This document shows positions 28,130-38,110 of a stretch of DNA of 64,000 nt, one piece after another; the first letter of the stretch is position 1, and the number at the start of each line of letters is the position of its first letter. The translations under genes and the position numbers were made by a program. This stretch comes from Pseudomonadota bacterium. GTDB lineage: Bacteria; Pseudomonadota; Alphaproteobacteria; Rhizobiales; Xanthobacteraceae. A model generated the notes under the pieces. It had not been told where the DNA came from and did not search any database. It worked only from the letters and a program-made list of their open reading frames with translations. Location of the stretch: assembly GCA_023387735.1 (NCBI GenBank), contig JAEWHP010000033.1:36137-100136 (forward strand). Reading direction: 5' to 3'.

Positions 28130-28864
28130 TCAGTTCACCAGATCGACCTTGCCGGTCGCGAGCCGGTAGATTCCGCCGACCACCTTGAGCTTGTTCTGCT
28201 CGACGGCGGCGTTGAGGATCGGCGCTGCCGATTTCATCCTGGCGACATTGTCGATCACGTTCTGCCGGATGGCATTGTCGAGCGCATTTCCGCTCTGCTG
28301 CGCCGACGCCTTCACTGCAGGCGCGATCGCGGCGACCAGCGAGGGGATATGTCCCGGAAGCGGCTTGTCGTCCTTGAGCGATTTGATCGTCGCGTCAACG
28401 GCTCCGCAACTGTCGTGGCCAAGCACGAGGATCATCGGCGTGCCCAGCACGGCGACGGCATATTCCATGCTTGCAACCGTTTCGTCGTTGGCGAAATTGC
28501 CGGCGACGCGGCAGACGAAGAGATCGCCGCGCGCGCTGTCGAAGGCATACTCCGGTGCAATACGGGAATCGGCGCAGCTCAGGACCGCCGCAAACGGATT
28601 CTGCCCGCCAACCAGTGCTTCCCGCTCGTGCTTGAAGTCGTGGCGCCGCGACGTGCCGTCAACGTAGCGTGAATTTCCTTCCATCAACCGTTTGAGTGCG
28701 GCATCCGGCGACAGCACGTTCTGCGGCTTGGGAGGAGCCTTCTTCTCCTTGGCGTTGGCTGTGTCGGCGAGCATCAGCCCAAGTGCCGAGGCCGCGAACA
28801 GAACGACGGAGCGCCGCGACGGCGACGTCGGATGAATCTGGTTCGATGAACATTTTTCGCACAT
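28130..28864 (-). CDS. Tat-exported beta-carbonic anhydrase
   Basis: Interconverts CO2 and bicarbonate. The 244-residue product has the beta-class zinc ligands Cys97 and Asp99 in SCADSR, and His150 and Cys153 in GHDSCGA. The N-terminus has a twin-arginine-like signal (SRRSVVLFAASALGLMLA, cleavage near ANAKE). The enzyme is therefore probably folded in the cytoplasm and exported to the periplasm, unlike the usual cytoplasmic beta enzymes. The family is certain; export is inferred from the signal alone. Confidence 0.92.
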   Translation of the reverse strand: MCEKCSSNQIHPTSPSRRSVVLFAASALGLMLADTANAKEKKAPPKPQNVLSPDAALKRLMEGNSRYVDGTSRRHDFKHEREALVGGQNPFAAVLSCADSRIAPEYAFDSARGDLFVCRVAGNFANDETVASMEYAVAVLGTPMILVLGHDSCGAVDATIKSLKDDKPLPGHIPSLVAAIAPAVKASAQQSGNALDNAIRQNVIDNVARMKSAAPILNAAVEQNKLKVVGGIYRLATGKVDLVN

Positions 28865-29094
28865 TGCAATTTCCTCGCCCTTGCGGCGTACGACGTCCAG
28901 GTCGGAGACGCCTGAATTCTAATGATGATAGTTGCGTGCCATCACTTCGGAGAATCGAGATTTAAGCCTTGCGGCTTACTTGATTCTTAAGTTGCGTCGT
29001 CGGGTGCAAACAATCAAAGACACAATCAAACCTTGCAGAAAAATTCGCTGCGAGGTTCGCGAGGATGTTAGCCTGTGCGACGTCCAAACGTTGG

Positions 29095-32000
29095 CTACAG
29101 CGTCTGCACGTCCACCACGCCTGCGACAGCCTTGATCGCTCCCGCGATCTGCGGCGAGACCTTGAAACGTCCCGGCAGCTTCATCTCCACCTCGGTCTGC
29201 AGGTCGAGCATCATGACCAGCGAGACGTCGCCGTCGGCGCCGACCGGCGGCGCGGGCACGGGCTTCGCCTGCGCGCCCTTGGCCGGAGCGCCGGGTGCGG
29301 CGGCTTCCGGCATGCTGAGCCGTCGCGCGATCGATTCAAGCGGCTTGGTGTCGCGAACGAAAATCCGCAGACCCTTCTGGGTTTTTGCCGCGGCCGCATC
29401 GAGCGGCTCGGCATGCAGCACCCTCGCCCGCACGTCCTCGCCCTGCAGCTCGGCGCCAAGCTGCAGCAACACCGCAGCGCCCGGCTCCAGCACTTCGCGA
29501 TATTGCGCGAGGCCTTCGGAGAACAGCACGGCCTCGAAATGGCCGGTGGGATCCGACAGGCCCATGATGCCCATCTTGTTGCCGGTCTTGGTGCGGCGTT
29601 CCATGCGCGACACAACGGTGGCCGCGACCTTGCCCGCGGTCGCGCCGGTTTTGACGGCACGCGAGAATTCCGCCCAGGACTGCACGCGCAGCCGCTTCAG
29701 CACCGTCGCGTAGTCGTCCAGCGGATGACCGGACAGGAAGAAGCCGACCGCGTCGTATTCGCGGCGGAGTTTTTCGGCCGGCAGCCACGGCTCGATCTGC
29801 GGCAGCATGATGGTCGGCGCGTCGGAGGCATTGCCGAACATGTCGTTCTGGCCGATCGTTGCGGCCTCATGGCTGCGCTGGCATGCCGCCAGGATCGCTT
29901 CCGCGCCGGCGAAGACCCGCGCGCGGTTCGAATCGAGCGTGTCGAACGCGCCGGCCGCGGCGAGGCTTTCGATCACCCGCTTGTTGATGGCGCGCGGGTT
30001 GACCCGCGCGGCGAAGTCGGCGAGCGAGGTGAAGACGCCCTTGCGCCGCTCTTCCACGATCAGCTCGACCGCCTGGGGGCCGACGCCCTTGAGCGCCGCG
30101 AGCGCGTAATAGATGGTATTCTCGCCGACCTCGAAGGTGGCGCCCGAACGATTGATGTTGGGCGCCTCGACCTTGATGCCGAGCCGCTGCGCCTCGGCGC
30201 GAAATTCCGACAGCTTGTCGGTGTTGTTGAGTTCGAGCGTCATCGACGCCGCCAGGAACTCGACCGGGTAATGCGCCTTCATGTAGGCGGTGTGATAGGA
30301 CACCAGCGCGTAGGCCGCGGCGTGACTCTTGTTGAAACCGTAGTCGGCGAATTTCGCCAGGAGTTCGAAGATCGTGTCCGCCTGCCCCTTCGGAACGCCG
30401 TTCTTGACCGCGCCGGCGACGAAGATGTCGCGCTGCTTGTCCATCTCGGCGCGGATCTTCTTGCCCATCGCGCGGCGCAGCAGGTCGGCGTCGCCGAGCG
30501 AATAGCCCGACATCACCTGCGCGATCTGCATCACCTGTTCCTGGTAGATGATGACGCCGAACGTCTCCTTCAGGATCGGCTCCAGCACCGGATGCAGATA
30601 TTCCGGCTCCTCGTCGCCGTGCTTGCGCGCGCAATAGGTCGGGATGTTGGCCATCGGGCCCGGGCGATAGAGCGCCACCAGCGCGATGATGTCCTCGAAA
30701 CGGTCGGGCCGCATGTCGATCAGCGCGCGCCGCATGCCCTGGCTTTCCACCTGGAACACGCCGACCACCTCGCCGCGTGCCAGCATCGCGTAGCTTTCGG
30801 CATCGTCGATCGGCAGCGTCGCGAGGTCGACATGGATATCGCGCGGCTTGAGCAGCTTGCACGCGACGTCCAGCACGGTCAGCGTCTTCAGGCCGAGGAA
30901 GTCGAACTTGACGAGCCCCGCCGGCTCGACCCATTTCATGTTGAACTGGGTCACCGGCATATCCGACTTCGGATCGCGGTACATCGGCACGAGTTCGCTC
31001 AAGGGGCGATCGCCGATCACGATGCCGGCCGCGTGGGTCGAAGCGTGGCGGGTCAGGCCCTCGAGACGCTGCGCGATGTCGAAGGCGCGCGCCACCACCG
31101 GATCCTCGTCGCGGAACGCCTGGAGCTTTGGTTCGCTCTCGATCGCCTGCGCCAGCGTCACCGGCGCCGCCGGATTCTGCGGCACCAGTTTCGTCAGTTT
31201 ATCGACCTGCCCATAAGGCATCTGCAGCACGCGGCCGACGTCGCGCAGCACGCCGCGCGCCTGCAGCGTACCGAAGGTGATGATCTGCGCGACCTGGTCG
31301 CGGCCGTAACGCTGCTGCACGTACTGGATCACCTCGCCGCGGCGGTCCTGGCAGAAGTCGATGTCGAAGTCCGGCATCGAGACGCGTTCGGGATTGAGGA
31401 AGCGCTCGAACAGCAGGCCGAACTTGATCGGGTCGAGGTCGGTGATGGTCAGCGCCCACGCGACCAGTGAGCCCGCGCCCGAGCCACGGCCCGGCCCGAC
31501 CGGGATGCCTTGTGACTTCGCCCACTTGATGAAGTCGGAGACGATCAGGAAGTAGCCCGCGTATTTCATGCGCATGATGACGTCGAGTTCGAACGCCAGG
31601 CGCTTGTTGTAGTCTTCTTCCGTGGTGCCTTGCGACAGGCCGTGCACGCGCAGGCGGTTGGCCAGCCCCTCCTCCGCCTGCCGCTTCAGCTCGGCCGCCT
31701 CGACAGAGGCAGCATCGGAGCTTGCGGCGGCACCTACCGTGAAGAACGGCAGAATCGGTTTGCGTGTCTTTGGCCGGAACGAGCAGCGCTCGGCGATCTC
31801 GATCGTCGACGCCAGCGCTTCCGGGATGTCGGCGAACAGCACCGCCATCTCGGCGCGGGTCTTGAAGCGGTGATCGGGCGTGAGTTGCTCGCGGTCGGTT
31901 TCGGCAATCAGCTTGCCGCCGGCGATGCACAACAGCGCGTCGTGGGCTTCGTAATCGTCATTGCCCGCGAAATAAGGCTCGTTGGTCGCAACCAGCGGCA

Positions 32001-32601
32001 GCCCCTTCTCATAGGCGAGGTCGATCAGGCCGGATTCGGTGCGGCGCTCCTTGTCGATGCCGTGGCGCTGCAATTCGATGTAGAGTCGGTCGCCGAACAG
32101 GCTCGCGAGGCGATCGCAGCGCGTGGCCGCGAGCGCCGCCTGGTCCGCACCGAGCGCGAGCGCGATCGGCCCGTCCGGGCCGCCGGTCAGCGCGATCAGA
32201 TCCTCGGCTTCGCTCAGCCAATCGAACTTGATGTGAGGCGCCTGGTGGATTGGGGTTTCCAGGAACGCACGCGAGTTCAGCCGCATCAAGTTGCGATAGC
32301 CGCGCTCGCGCGCCGCCAGCAGCACGATTCGCGACGGCGCAGCCGACAGCGAGCTTCGCGCATTGGGATCGACGTCGCCGAAATCGATGGCGAGTTCGCA
32401 GCCGACGATCGGCTGGATGCCGTAGCCCGCCATCTTGTCGGAGAATTCCAGCGCCCCGAACATGTTGTCGGTATCGGTCAGCGCCAGCGCTGGCTGCCGG
32501 TCGGCCTTCGCGAGTTCGCCAAGCTTGGCGATCTTGATCGAGCCCTTCAGCAGCGAATAGGCCGAATGAACGTGGAGATGGACGAATCCGGCGCTGGACA
32601 T
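29095..32601 (-). CDS. dnaE: DNA polymerase III subunit alpha
   Basis: The replicative polymerase catalytic subunit. The 1168-residue product has an N-terminal PHP domain ('FVHLHVHSAYSLLKGSIKI'), the C-family polymerase core with the catalytic acidic motif 'MPDFDIDFCQDRRGEVI', 'GPGRGSGAGSLVAW', the tau- and beta-binding regions, and a C-terminal OB fold. It is the DnaE1 form expected for replication, not the ImuB-linked DnaE2. It is followed by about 230 bases with no gene before the carbonic anhydrase. Confidence 0.97.
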   Translation of the reverse strand: MSSAGFVHLHVHSAYSLLKGSIKIAKLGELAKADRQPALALTDTDNMFGALEFSDKMAGYGIQPIVGCELAIDFGDVDPNARSSLSAAPSRIVLLAARERGYRNLMRLNSRAFLETPIHQAPHIKFDWLSEAEDLIALTGGPDGPIALALGADQAALAATRCDRLASLFGDRLYIELQRHGIDKERRTESGLIDLAYEKGLPLVATNEPYFAGNDDYEAHDALLCIAGGKLIAETDREQLTPDHRFKTRAEMAVLFADIPEALASTIEIAERCSFRPKTRKPILPFFTVGAAASSDAASVEAAELKRQAEEGLANRLRVHGLSQGTTEEDYNKRLAFELDVIMRMKYAGYFLIVSDFIKWAKSQGIPVGPGRGSGAGSLVAWALTITDLDPIKFGLLFERFLNPERVSMPDFDIDFCQDRRGEVIQYVQQRYGRDQVAQIITFGTLQARGVLRDVGRVLQMPYGQVDKLTKLVPQNPAAPVTLAQAIESEPKLQAFRDEDPVVARAFDIAQRLEGLTRHASTHAAGIVIGDRPLSELVPMYRDPKSDMPVTQFNMKWVEPAGLVKFDFLGLKTLTVLDVACKLLKPRDIHVDLATLPIDDAESYAMLARGEVVGVFQVESQGMRRALIDMRPDRFEDIIALVALYRPGPMANIPTYCARKHGDEEPEYLHPVLEPILKETFGVIIYQEQVMQIAQVMSGYSLGDADLLRRAMGKKIRAEMDKQRDIFVAGAVKNGVPKGQADTIFELLAKFADYGFNKSHAAAYALVSYHTAYMKAHYPVEFLAASMTLELNNTDKLSEFRAEAQRLGIKVEAPNINRSGATFEVGENTIYYALAALKGVGPQAVELIVEERRKGVFTSLADFAARVNPRAINKRVIESLAAAGAFDTLDSNRARVFAGAEAILAACQRSHEAATIGQNDMFGNASDAPTIMLPQIEPWLPAEKLRREYDAVGFFLSGHPLDDYATVLKRLRVQSWAEFSRAVKTGATAGKVAATVVSRMERRTKTGNKMGIMGLSDPTGHFEAVLFSEGLAQYREVLEPGAAVLLQLGAELQGEDVRARVLHAEPLDAAAAKTQKGLRIFVRDTKPLESIARRLSMPEAAAPGAPAKGAQAKPVPAPPVGADGDVSLVMMLDLQTEVEMKLPGRFKVSPQIAGAIKAVAGVVDVQTL

Positions 32602-32790
32602 GATCGCTTAACGGGCTCTTTGCATCGTGGTGGGGAGCGGTCGTCGGCTACCGATGCGCCCCGACTCGCCACCGCGATGGTGATGCCTTGGCCCTGCGGA
32701 GTCCACGCGGAAGGCGCTGCCAGGGCCCGCCATCCGGCTTTTCCCCAACCCGCCGGATCAGGCCGTCCGCCTGGACCCTCTGAGCTCGCT

Positions 32791-32889
32791 TCAGAGCTGG
32801 GGAATTAGTTGCGCCCAGACCGCGATCATCCCGACAAACAACGTAATCGACGCCAGCGCGGCGGCTTCTTCCACAAACGTCCTCAACAT
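32791..32889 (-). CDS. 32-residue single-span membrane peptide
   Basis: This very short gene encodes MLRTFVEEAAALASITLF followed by a Val/Ile/Ala/Trp-rich stretch ending LIPQL. A short acidic amphipathic start leads into one transmembrane helix of about 20 residues. GGGAG six bases upstream of the ATG is an excellent ribosome-binding site and supports translation. A small hairpin (CTCTGA / TCAGAG, 32778-32796) overlaps the stop. The longer frame starting at 33027 crosses the terminator at 33014-33039 and is unlikely. The function is unknown; it may modify a larger membrane complex. Confidence 0.6.
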   Translation of the reverse strand: MLRTFVEEAAALASITLFVGMIAVWAQLIPQL

Positions 32890-33013
32890 GTGCGACTCCC
32901 GTGACACAGAACATATGAGGAACATTGTTCCGTTTTCGTTCTCGGAGTCAAGGGTCACCGAAGGTGGGAGTGCTTCGGGTTTTCCCTGATGGTTAATCGG
33001 CGTCCAAACGAAA

Positions 33014-33039
33014 GAAGCCCCGGGCATGCCCGGGGCTTC
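33014..33039 (-). terminator. Rho-independent terminator of the porin gene
   Basis: A perfect 26-base palindrome (GAAGCCCCGGGCA / TGCCCGGGGCTTC) starts 29 bases after the minus-strand porin stop and is followed on that strand by TTTCGTTT. Stem strength and position make termination likely. Confidence 0.75.
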
Positions 33040-33068
33040 GATTTGGATTGTCGCGGGTTACGCGAAAA

Positions 33069-33821
33069 TCAGTAACGCGCAGCCGTCGGGCCGCCGAACT
33101 TGTAGTTGACGCGGGCGGTGACGAGGTCGACATCCTGGCTGATGCGCTCGTTGCCGAAGAAGACGCCACCCGGCGTGGTGAAGGCGTAGGTGCGGTCCTG
33201 CATGAACAGGTGGTTGTATTCCACACCAAACGACCAGTTCGGGGCGAAGGCATATTCGAGGCCGACGCCGACCGAGGCGCCCCAGCGGGTGTCGTCGCCG
33301 GTGACGGCGGCGAGCGCGTTGGTGCCGGCAACGAGTGCACGGTATTCGTTCGAGGTCACAGCCGCACCGCCCTTGACGTAGAACAGGACGTTGTTGGCGG
33401 CGTAGCCGATCTGACCGGTGAACAGGCCGAACGCGTCGACGCGCGACTCGTTGCGCAGCGCCGGTGCAGTCACGAGGGTCACGTTGCTGCCCTGGAAGTC
33501 AGCCCAGTTGCCCTGAGCTTCAAGGCCGAACACCCAGGTACCGGCCTGCCAGCGATAGCCGATCTGACCACCGACCGTGCCGCCCGTACCATCGTGGCAA
33601 CCGTCGCTCACAGCGCCGCCGCCAACCGGCAGGAAATCCCAGCAATTGCGGCTCGAACCCCAACCGCCGTTGGCGCCGATGTAGAACCCGCTCCAGTCAT
33701 ACACTGCGGCGACCATCGGCGGCGCCTTGGTGTAAGGACGTGCAGCGAGATCGGCAGCCACTGCCGGCGCGCCCGCGCCGAGCGCGATCAGGCTGGCGGT
33801 AACAAGCAAAACCTTCTTCAT
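33069..33821 (-). CDS. Outer membrane beta-barrel protein, Omp25/31 family
   Basis: The 250-residue product has a signal peptide (MKKVLLVTASLIALGAGAPA, cleavage after AVA) and the rhizobial Omp25/31 hallmark just after it: 'DLAARPYTKAPP' and 'YDWSGFYIGANGGWG'. Alternating strands of an eight-stranded barrel follow ('YRWQAGTWVFGLEAQGNWAD', 'NWSFGVEYNHLFM'), ending 'ARVNYKFGG'. The last residues are TAARY, with an aromatic C-terminus for BAM recognition. I start it at MKKVLL (33821). A terminator follows. These proteins are abundant structural porin-like proteins; a specific substrate is not known. Confidence 0.9.
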   Translation of the reverse strand: MKKVLLVTASLIALGAGAPAVAADLAARPYTKAPPMVAAVYDWSGFYIGANGGWGSSRNCWDFLPVGGGAVSDGCHDGTGGTVGGQIGYRWQAGTWVFGLEAQGNWADFQGSNVTLVTAPALRNESRVDAFGLFTGQIGYAANNVLFYVKGGAAVTSNEYRALVAGTNALAAVTGDDTRWGASVGVGLEYAFAPNWSFGVEYNHLFMQDRTYAFTTPGGVFFGNERISQDVDLVTARVNYKFGGPTAARY

Positions 33822-34121
33822 ACTTTTTATTCCCGTTCGAGTTTGTACAGCCCCCAAGGCCGTGTCAGGCTCATACCATTGTTCGCTCGAATTACTGTCA
33901 CCTCACGGCCACAGCGCTTGCGAAACGTGACCGATACAAGTGTAAGTAAATATTACGTGACCGGCGCGCGGCGAAATTTTGTACCGGCACCTTTAGAAAA
34001 GGCCTCAAATTCTGCTTTTGTACTCCCGAAAGCCCAGAATCGGTTGACGCGAACGCCGCGGTTGCCGATTGAAGTGTGTAAGATTGAATGGCGCGGCAGC
34101 GACGCCCCGAGGAGATTCGAA
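33822..34121. promoter_or_regulatory. Divergent intergenic region of porin and DUF3551 gene
   Basis: Three hundred bases without a credible gene separate the two divergent starts. The stretch 33935-34030 is notably AT-rich for this genome ('gtaagtaaatattacgtg', 'gaaattttgtacc'), as expected for the strong promoter of an abundant porin. 'ttgacg' at about 34042 could be a -35 element for the plus-strand gene, but I found no matching -10 box. Confidence 0.4.
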
Positions 34122-34415
34122 ATGCGACGAGCGATTGTGGCGGCGCTGACCGCGAGCGGATTGGTGGCCCTGGCCGCAGCGCCGGCCGAAGCGGTCGGCA
34201 CCCGATATCCGTTCTGCATCCAGGGCAACGAGTTTCCGGGCCTGAGCAACTGCACGTTCACGAGCTATGAGCAGTGCCAGGCGACCGCCTCGGGACGATT
34301 TTTGACCTGCATCGCCAATCCCTATTTCGTCGGCGGGAGCGAGCCTGCGCCCTCCGCCTATCGTCCGCTACCGGGTCGCGCGCTGTCGCCGGCTCCCGGC
34401 TATGGCAAATATTGA
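34122..34415 (+). CDS. DUF3551 small exported protein
   Basis: The 97-residue product has a signal peptide ending in APAEA, then a compact Cys-rich core ('TRYPFCIQGNEFPGLSNCTF', 'YEQCQATASGRFLTCIANPYF') typical of DUF3551, a family expanded in Bradyrhizobium and relatives. Four conserved cysteines probably make two disulfides in the periplasm. GGAG seven bases upstream of the ATG fixes the start. The function is not known. Confidence 0.85.
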   Translation: MRRAIVAALTASGLVALAAAPAEAVGTRYPFCIQGNEFPGLSNCTFTSYEQCQATASGRFLTCIANPYFVGGSEPAPSAYRPLPGRALSPAPGYGKY

Positions 34416-34579
34416 GTGCAGGCGTTCTTCGGCCGCGCTGAGGGACATCGACGCGGGAACGTGAGCTGACCTTGGCGCTGCCCGATTGTCTCGTCGGCTA
34501 TGGAAACTGCGTCCGCATTTTGCCAATGCGCATAAGGATCGGGCCGATACACCGGCGCTGCGCCTACTGCGCCCCGTCG

Positions 34580-35278
<699 letters not shown>

Positions 35279-35285
35279 CTCGCCC

Positions 35286-36566
35286 TCACTCGTACCGGAG
35301 CGCATCGACGGGATCGAGCCGCGCCGCACGCCAGGACGGATAGAGCGTCGCCAGGAACGACAAGGTCAGCGCCATGATGACCACCGCCGTGGTCTCACCG
35401 AAGTCGATCTCGGCCGGAAGGCGCGAGAGAAAATACAGTTCCGGCGAGAACAGTTCGGTGTTGGTCATCCATGACAGGAATTGCCGGATCGATTCGATGT
35501 TGAGGCAGATCAGCATCCCGACGAAGAAACCGGTGATCGTGCCGACCACGCCGATCGCAGCCCCCGTGATCAGGAAGATCCGCATGATCGAGCCCTGCGA
35601 GGCACCCATGGTGCGCAGGATCGCGATATCCTGGCCCTTGTCTTTTACCAGCATGATGAGGCCGGAAACGATATTGAGGGCTGCGACCAGCACGATCATG
35701 GTCAGGATCAAGAACATCACGTTGCGCTCGACCTGAAGCGCGTTGAAGAAGGTCGAGTTGCGCTGCCGCCAGTCGACCAGGAACACCGGGCGCCCGGCCG
35801 CCTCGGTGATGGTCTTGCGGAATGCATCGATTCGGTCCGGATTGGCCGTGAATATCTCGATCGCGGTCACGTCATCCTTGCGGTTGAAATAGGCTTGCGC
35901 TTCCGGCAGCGGCATGAACACGAAGCTCGCGTCATATTCTGACATGCCGATCTCGAACACCGCCGCCACCTTGTAGGGCTTGATCCGTGGCGTCGTTCCC
36001 ATCGGGGTCACCGCACCCTTCGGTGCGACCAGCGTGATGGTGTCGCCAGCATGCAGCGACAATTGATCGGCGAGCCGGCGGCCGATGGCAACGCCCTGCC
36101 CCGCATCAAAGCCTTCCAGCGTGCCCTGCTTGATGTTCTTGGCGATCGAGGTGAGATTGTTCAGATCGTCGGCACGCATGCCGCGCACCAGCACGCCGGC
36201 GGCGTTGAAGGCCGACGACGCCAGCGCCTGACCGTCCACGACCGGCGCCGCCAGCCGGATGCCCTGCACCTGACTGACGCGCTCGGCGACATCCTTCCAG
36301 TCCGTCAACGGCGATTCCAGTGGCTGAATCAGCACGTGCCCGTTGAGCCCGAGGATCTTGTCGAGGAGTTCCTTGCGAAAACCGTTCATGACCGCCATCA
36401 CGATGATCAGCGTGGCGACGCCGAGCATGATGCCGAGGAACGAAAAACCGGCGATGACGGAGATGAAGCCTTCCTTGCGACGCGCCCGCAGGTACCGTCC
36501 CGACAGCAGCCATTCGAAGGGCGCAAAAGGCTTGGTTCGAACTGTCTCGCTCATGGTTTCATCCAT
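35286..36566 (-). CDS. lolE: Lipoprotein-releasing ABC transporter permease LolC/E
   Basis: The 426-residue product has the MacB/FtsX-type layout of this family: one N-terminal membrane helix ('GFSFLGIMLGVATLIIVMAVMNGF'), a large periplasmic domain, and three C-terminal helices ('ILTMIVLVAALNIVSGLIMLV', 'GVVGTITGFFVGMLICLNIE', 'TAVVIMALTLSFLATLYPSW'). Only one such gene is present, so the complex probably uses a single permease type (LolF-like) as in other alphaproteobacteria, rather than the LolC-LolE pair. Assigning C or E is therefore arbitrary. Confidence 0.92.
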   Translation of the reverse strand: MDETMSETVRTKPFAPFEWLLSGRYLRARRKEGFISVIAGFSFLGIMLGVATLIIVMAVMNGFRKELLDKILGLNGHVLIQPLESPLTDWKDVAERVSQVQGIRLAAPVVDGQALASSAFNAAGVLVRGMRADDLNNLTSIAKNIKQGTLEGFDAGQGVAIGRRLADQLSLHAGDTITLVAPKGAVTPMGTTPRIKPYKVAAVFEIGMSEYDASFVFMPLPEAQAYFNRKDDVTAIEIFTANPDRIDAFRKTITEAAGRPVFLVDWRQRNSTFFNALQVERNVMFLILTMIVLVAALNIVSGLIMLVKDKGQDIAILRTMGASQGSIMRIFLITGAAIGVVGTITGFFVGMLICLNIESIRQFLSWMTNTELFSPELYFLSRLPAEIDFGETTAVVIMALTLSFLATLYPSWRAARLDPVDALRYE

Positions 36567-36635
36567 CTTTCGATAATCCCATGATTCGGGCCAAATGTGG
36601 CCGCATTGGCCAACCTTATCGCTCCTTGGATAGCC

Positions 36636-37955
36636 TTATCCCGCTATTCGTGCCACCACTTCCGCCGGGCTGAGATTCTCGCGCGAGCCGTCGCTGCGCC
36701 GCTTGATCTCGAGCTTGCCCTCGGCGAGTCCCTTCGGACCAACCAGAATCTGCCAGGGAATGCCGATCAGATCGGCTGCCGCGAATTTCGCGCCGGCGCG
36801 CTGGTCGGTGTCGTCATAGAGCACATCGACGCCCTTGGCCTGCAGTTCACGATAAAGTTTCTCGCAGGCGCCATCGACGGCCGCATCGCCCTGCTTCAGG
36901 TTCAGGATCACCGCCGTGAACGGCGCCACTGCCTCGGGCCATTTGATGCCGGCGTCGTCATGGCAGGCCTCGATGATGGCGCCGACCAGCCGCGACACGC
37001 CGACGCCGTAGGAACCGCCATGGATCGGCACGTCGACGCCGTCGGGGCCGGCGACCAGCGCCTTCATCGCGTCGGAATATTTGGTGCCGAAGTAGAAGAT
37101 CTGCCCGACCTCGATGCCGCGCGTGTTCAGCTTCCTGTCAGCGGGCACCTCGCGCTCGAAGCGCGCGGCGTCATGCACGTCTTCGGTCGCGGCGTAAACC
37201 GAGGTCCATTGCTTGATGATGTCAGTGAGATCGCCGTCATAATCGACATCGTCGCCGGGGATCGGCAGGTTGAGCACGTCGCTGTCGCAGAACACACCGG
37301 ATTCGCCGGTTTCCGCAAGCACGATGAATTCGTGGCTGAGATCGCCGCCGATCGGTCCGGTCTCGGCGCGCATCGGGATCGCCTTCAGCCCCATCCGCGC
37401 GAAGGTGCGCAGGTAGGCCACGAACATCCGGTTATAGGCGCGGCGCGCGGCCGCCTCGTCGATGTCGAACGAGTAGGCGTCCTTCATCAGGAATTCGCGG
37501 CCGCGCATCACGCCAAAGCGCGGACGCTGCTCGTCGCGGAACTTCCACTGGATATGATACAAATTGAGCGGCAGGCTCCTGTAGGACTTGACGTAAGCGC
37601 GGAAGATCTCGGTGATCATTTCCTCGTTGGTCGGCCCGTACAGCAATTCGCGCTTGTGGCGGTCGCTGATGCGCAGCATCTCCGGACCGTAGGCGTCGTA
37701 GCGGCCGCTTTCGCGCCAGAGGTCGGCCAATTGCAGCGTCGGCATCAACAGTTCCAGCGCGCCGGCGCGGTCCTGTTCCTCGCGGACGATCTGCTCGATC
37801 TTCTTCAGGACCCGGAATCCCAGCGGCAGCCAGGCGTAAATGCCGGCCGCTTCCTGCCGCATCATGCCCGCGCGCAGCATCAGCCGGTGCGAGACGATCT
37901 CCGCCTCTTTCGGATTCTCTTTCAGGATGGGCAGAAAAAACCGCGACAACCGCAT
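36636..37955 (-). CDS. proS: Prolyl-tRNA synthetase (short alphaproteobacterial form)
   Basis: This class II synthetase charges tRNA-Pro. The 439-residue product is about 130 residues shorter than the E. coli enzyme because the editing insertion between motifs 2 and 3 is missing, as usual in alphaproteobacteria. It begins 'MRLSRFFLPILKENPKEAEIVSHRLMLRAGM', has motif 2 ('QWKFRDEQRPRFGVMRGREF') and motif 3 ('GSYGVGVSRLVGAI'), then the anticodon-binding domain. Loss of editing often goes with free-standing deacylases of the ProXp/YbaK group. Confidence 0.96.
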   Translation of the reverse strand: MRLSRFFLPILKENPKEAEIVSHRLMLRAGMMRQEAAGIYAWLPLGFRVLKKIEQIVREEQDRAGALELLMPTLQLADLWRESGRYDAYGPEMLRISDRHKRELLYGPTNEEMITEIFRAYVKSYRSLPLNLYHIQWKFRDEQRPRFGVMRGREFLMKDAYSFDIDEAAARRAYNRMFVAYLRTFARMGLKAIPMRAETGPIGGDLSHEFIVLAETGESGVFCDSDVLNLPIPGDDVDYDGDLTDIIKQWTSVYAATEDVHDAARFEREVPADRKLNTRGIEVGQIFYFGTKYSDAMKALVAGPDGVDVPIHGGSYGVGVSRLVGAIIEACHDDAGIKWPEAVAPFTAVILNLKQGDAAVDGACEKLYRELQAKGVDVLYDDTDQRAGAKFAAADLIGIPWQILVGPKGLAEGKLEIKRRSDGSRENLSPAEVVARIAG

Positions 37956-38110
37956 GGATCAACTCGGGGAATCGGTGGGACACCAGAAGGGGTGCAGTGA
38001 AACCGGATCGGGTGGAAAAATACAAGGCCGGGAAACGCGAAAAACCCGCCGGAAACCCGGTTTTCGGGCGATTTCACGTGAGTTTCACCGCATGCGGCAC
38101 ATCGCGCCTG

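Noticed and set aside
29065..31470. 801-codon plus-strand frame antisense to dnaE
   Set aside because: It has an Arg/His/Leu-rich composition typical of antisense frames, and dnaE is unambiguous.
32648..32914. 88-codon minus-strand frame overlapping the 32-residue peptide gene
   Set aside because: It is a different frame without a ribosome-binding site, with an Arg/Gly-rich product typical of a shadow frame.
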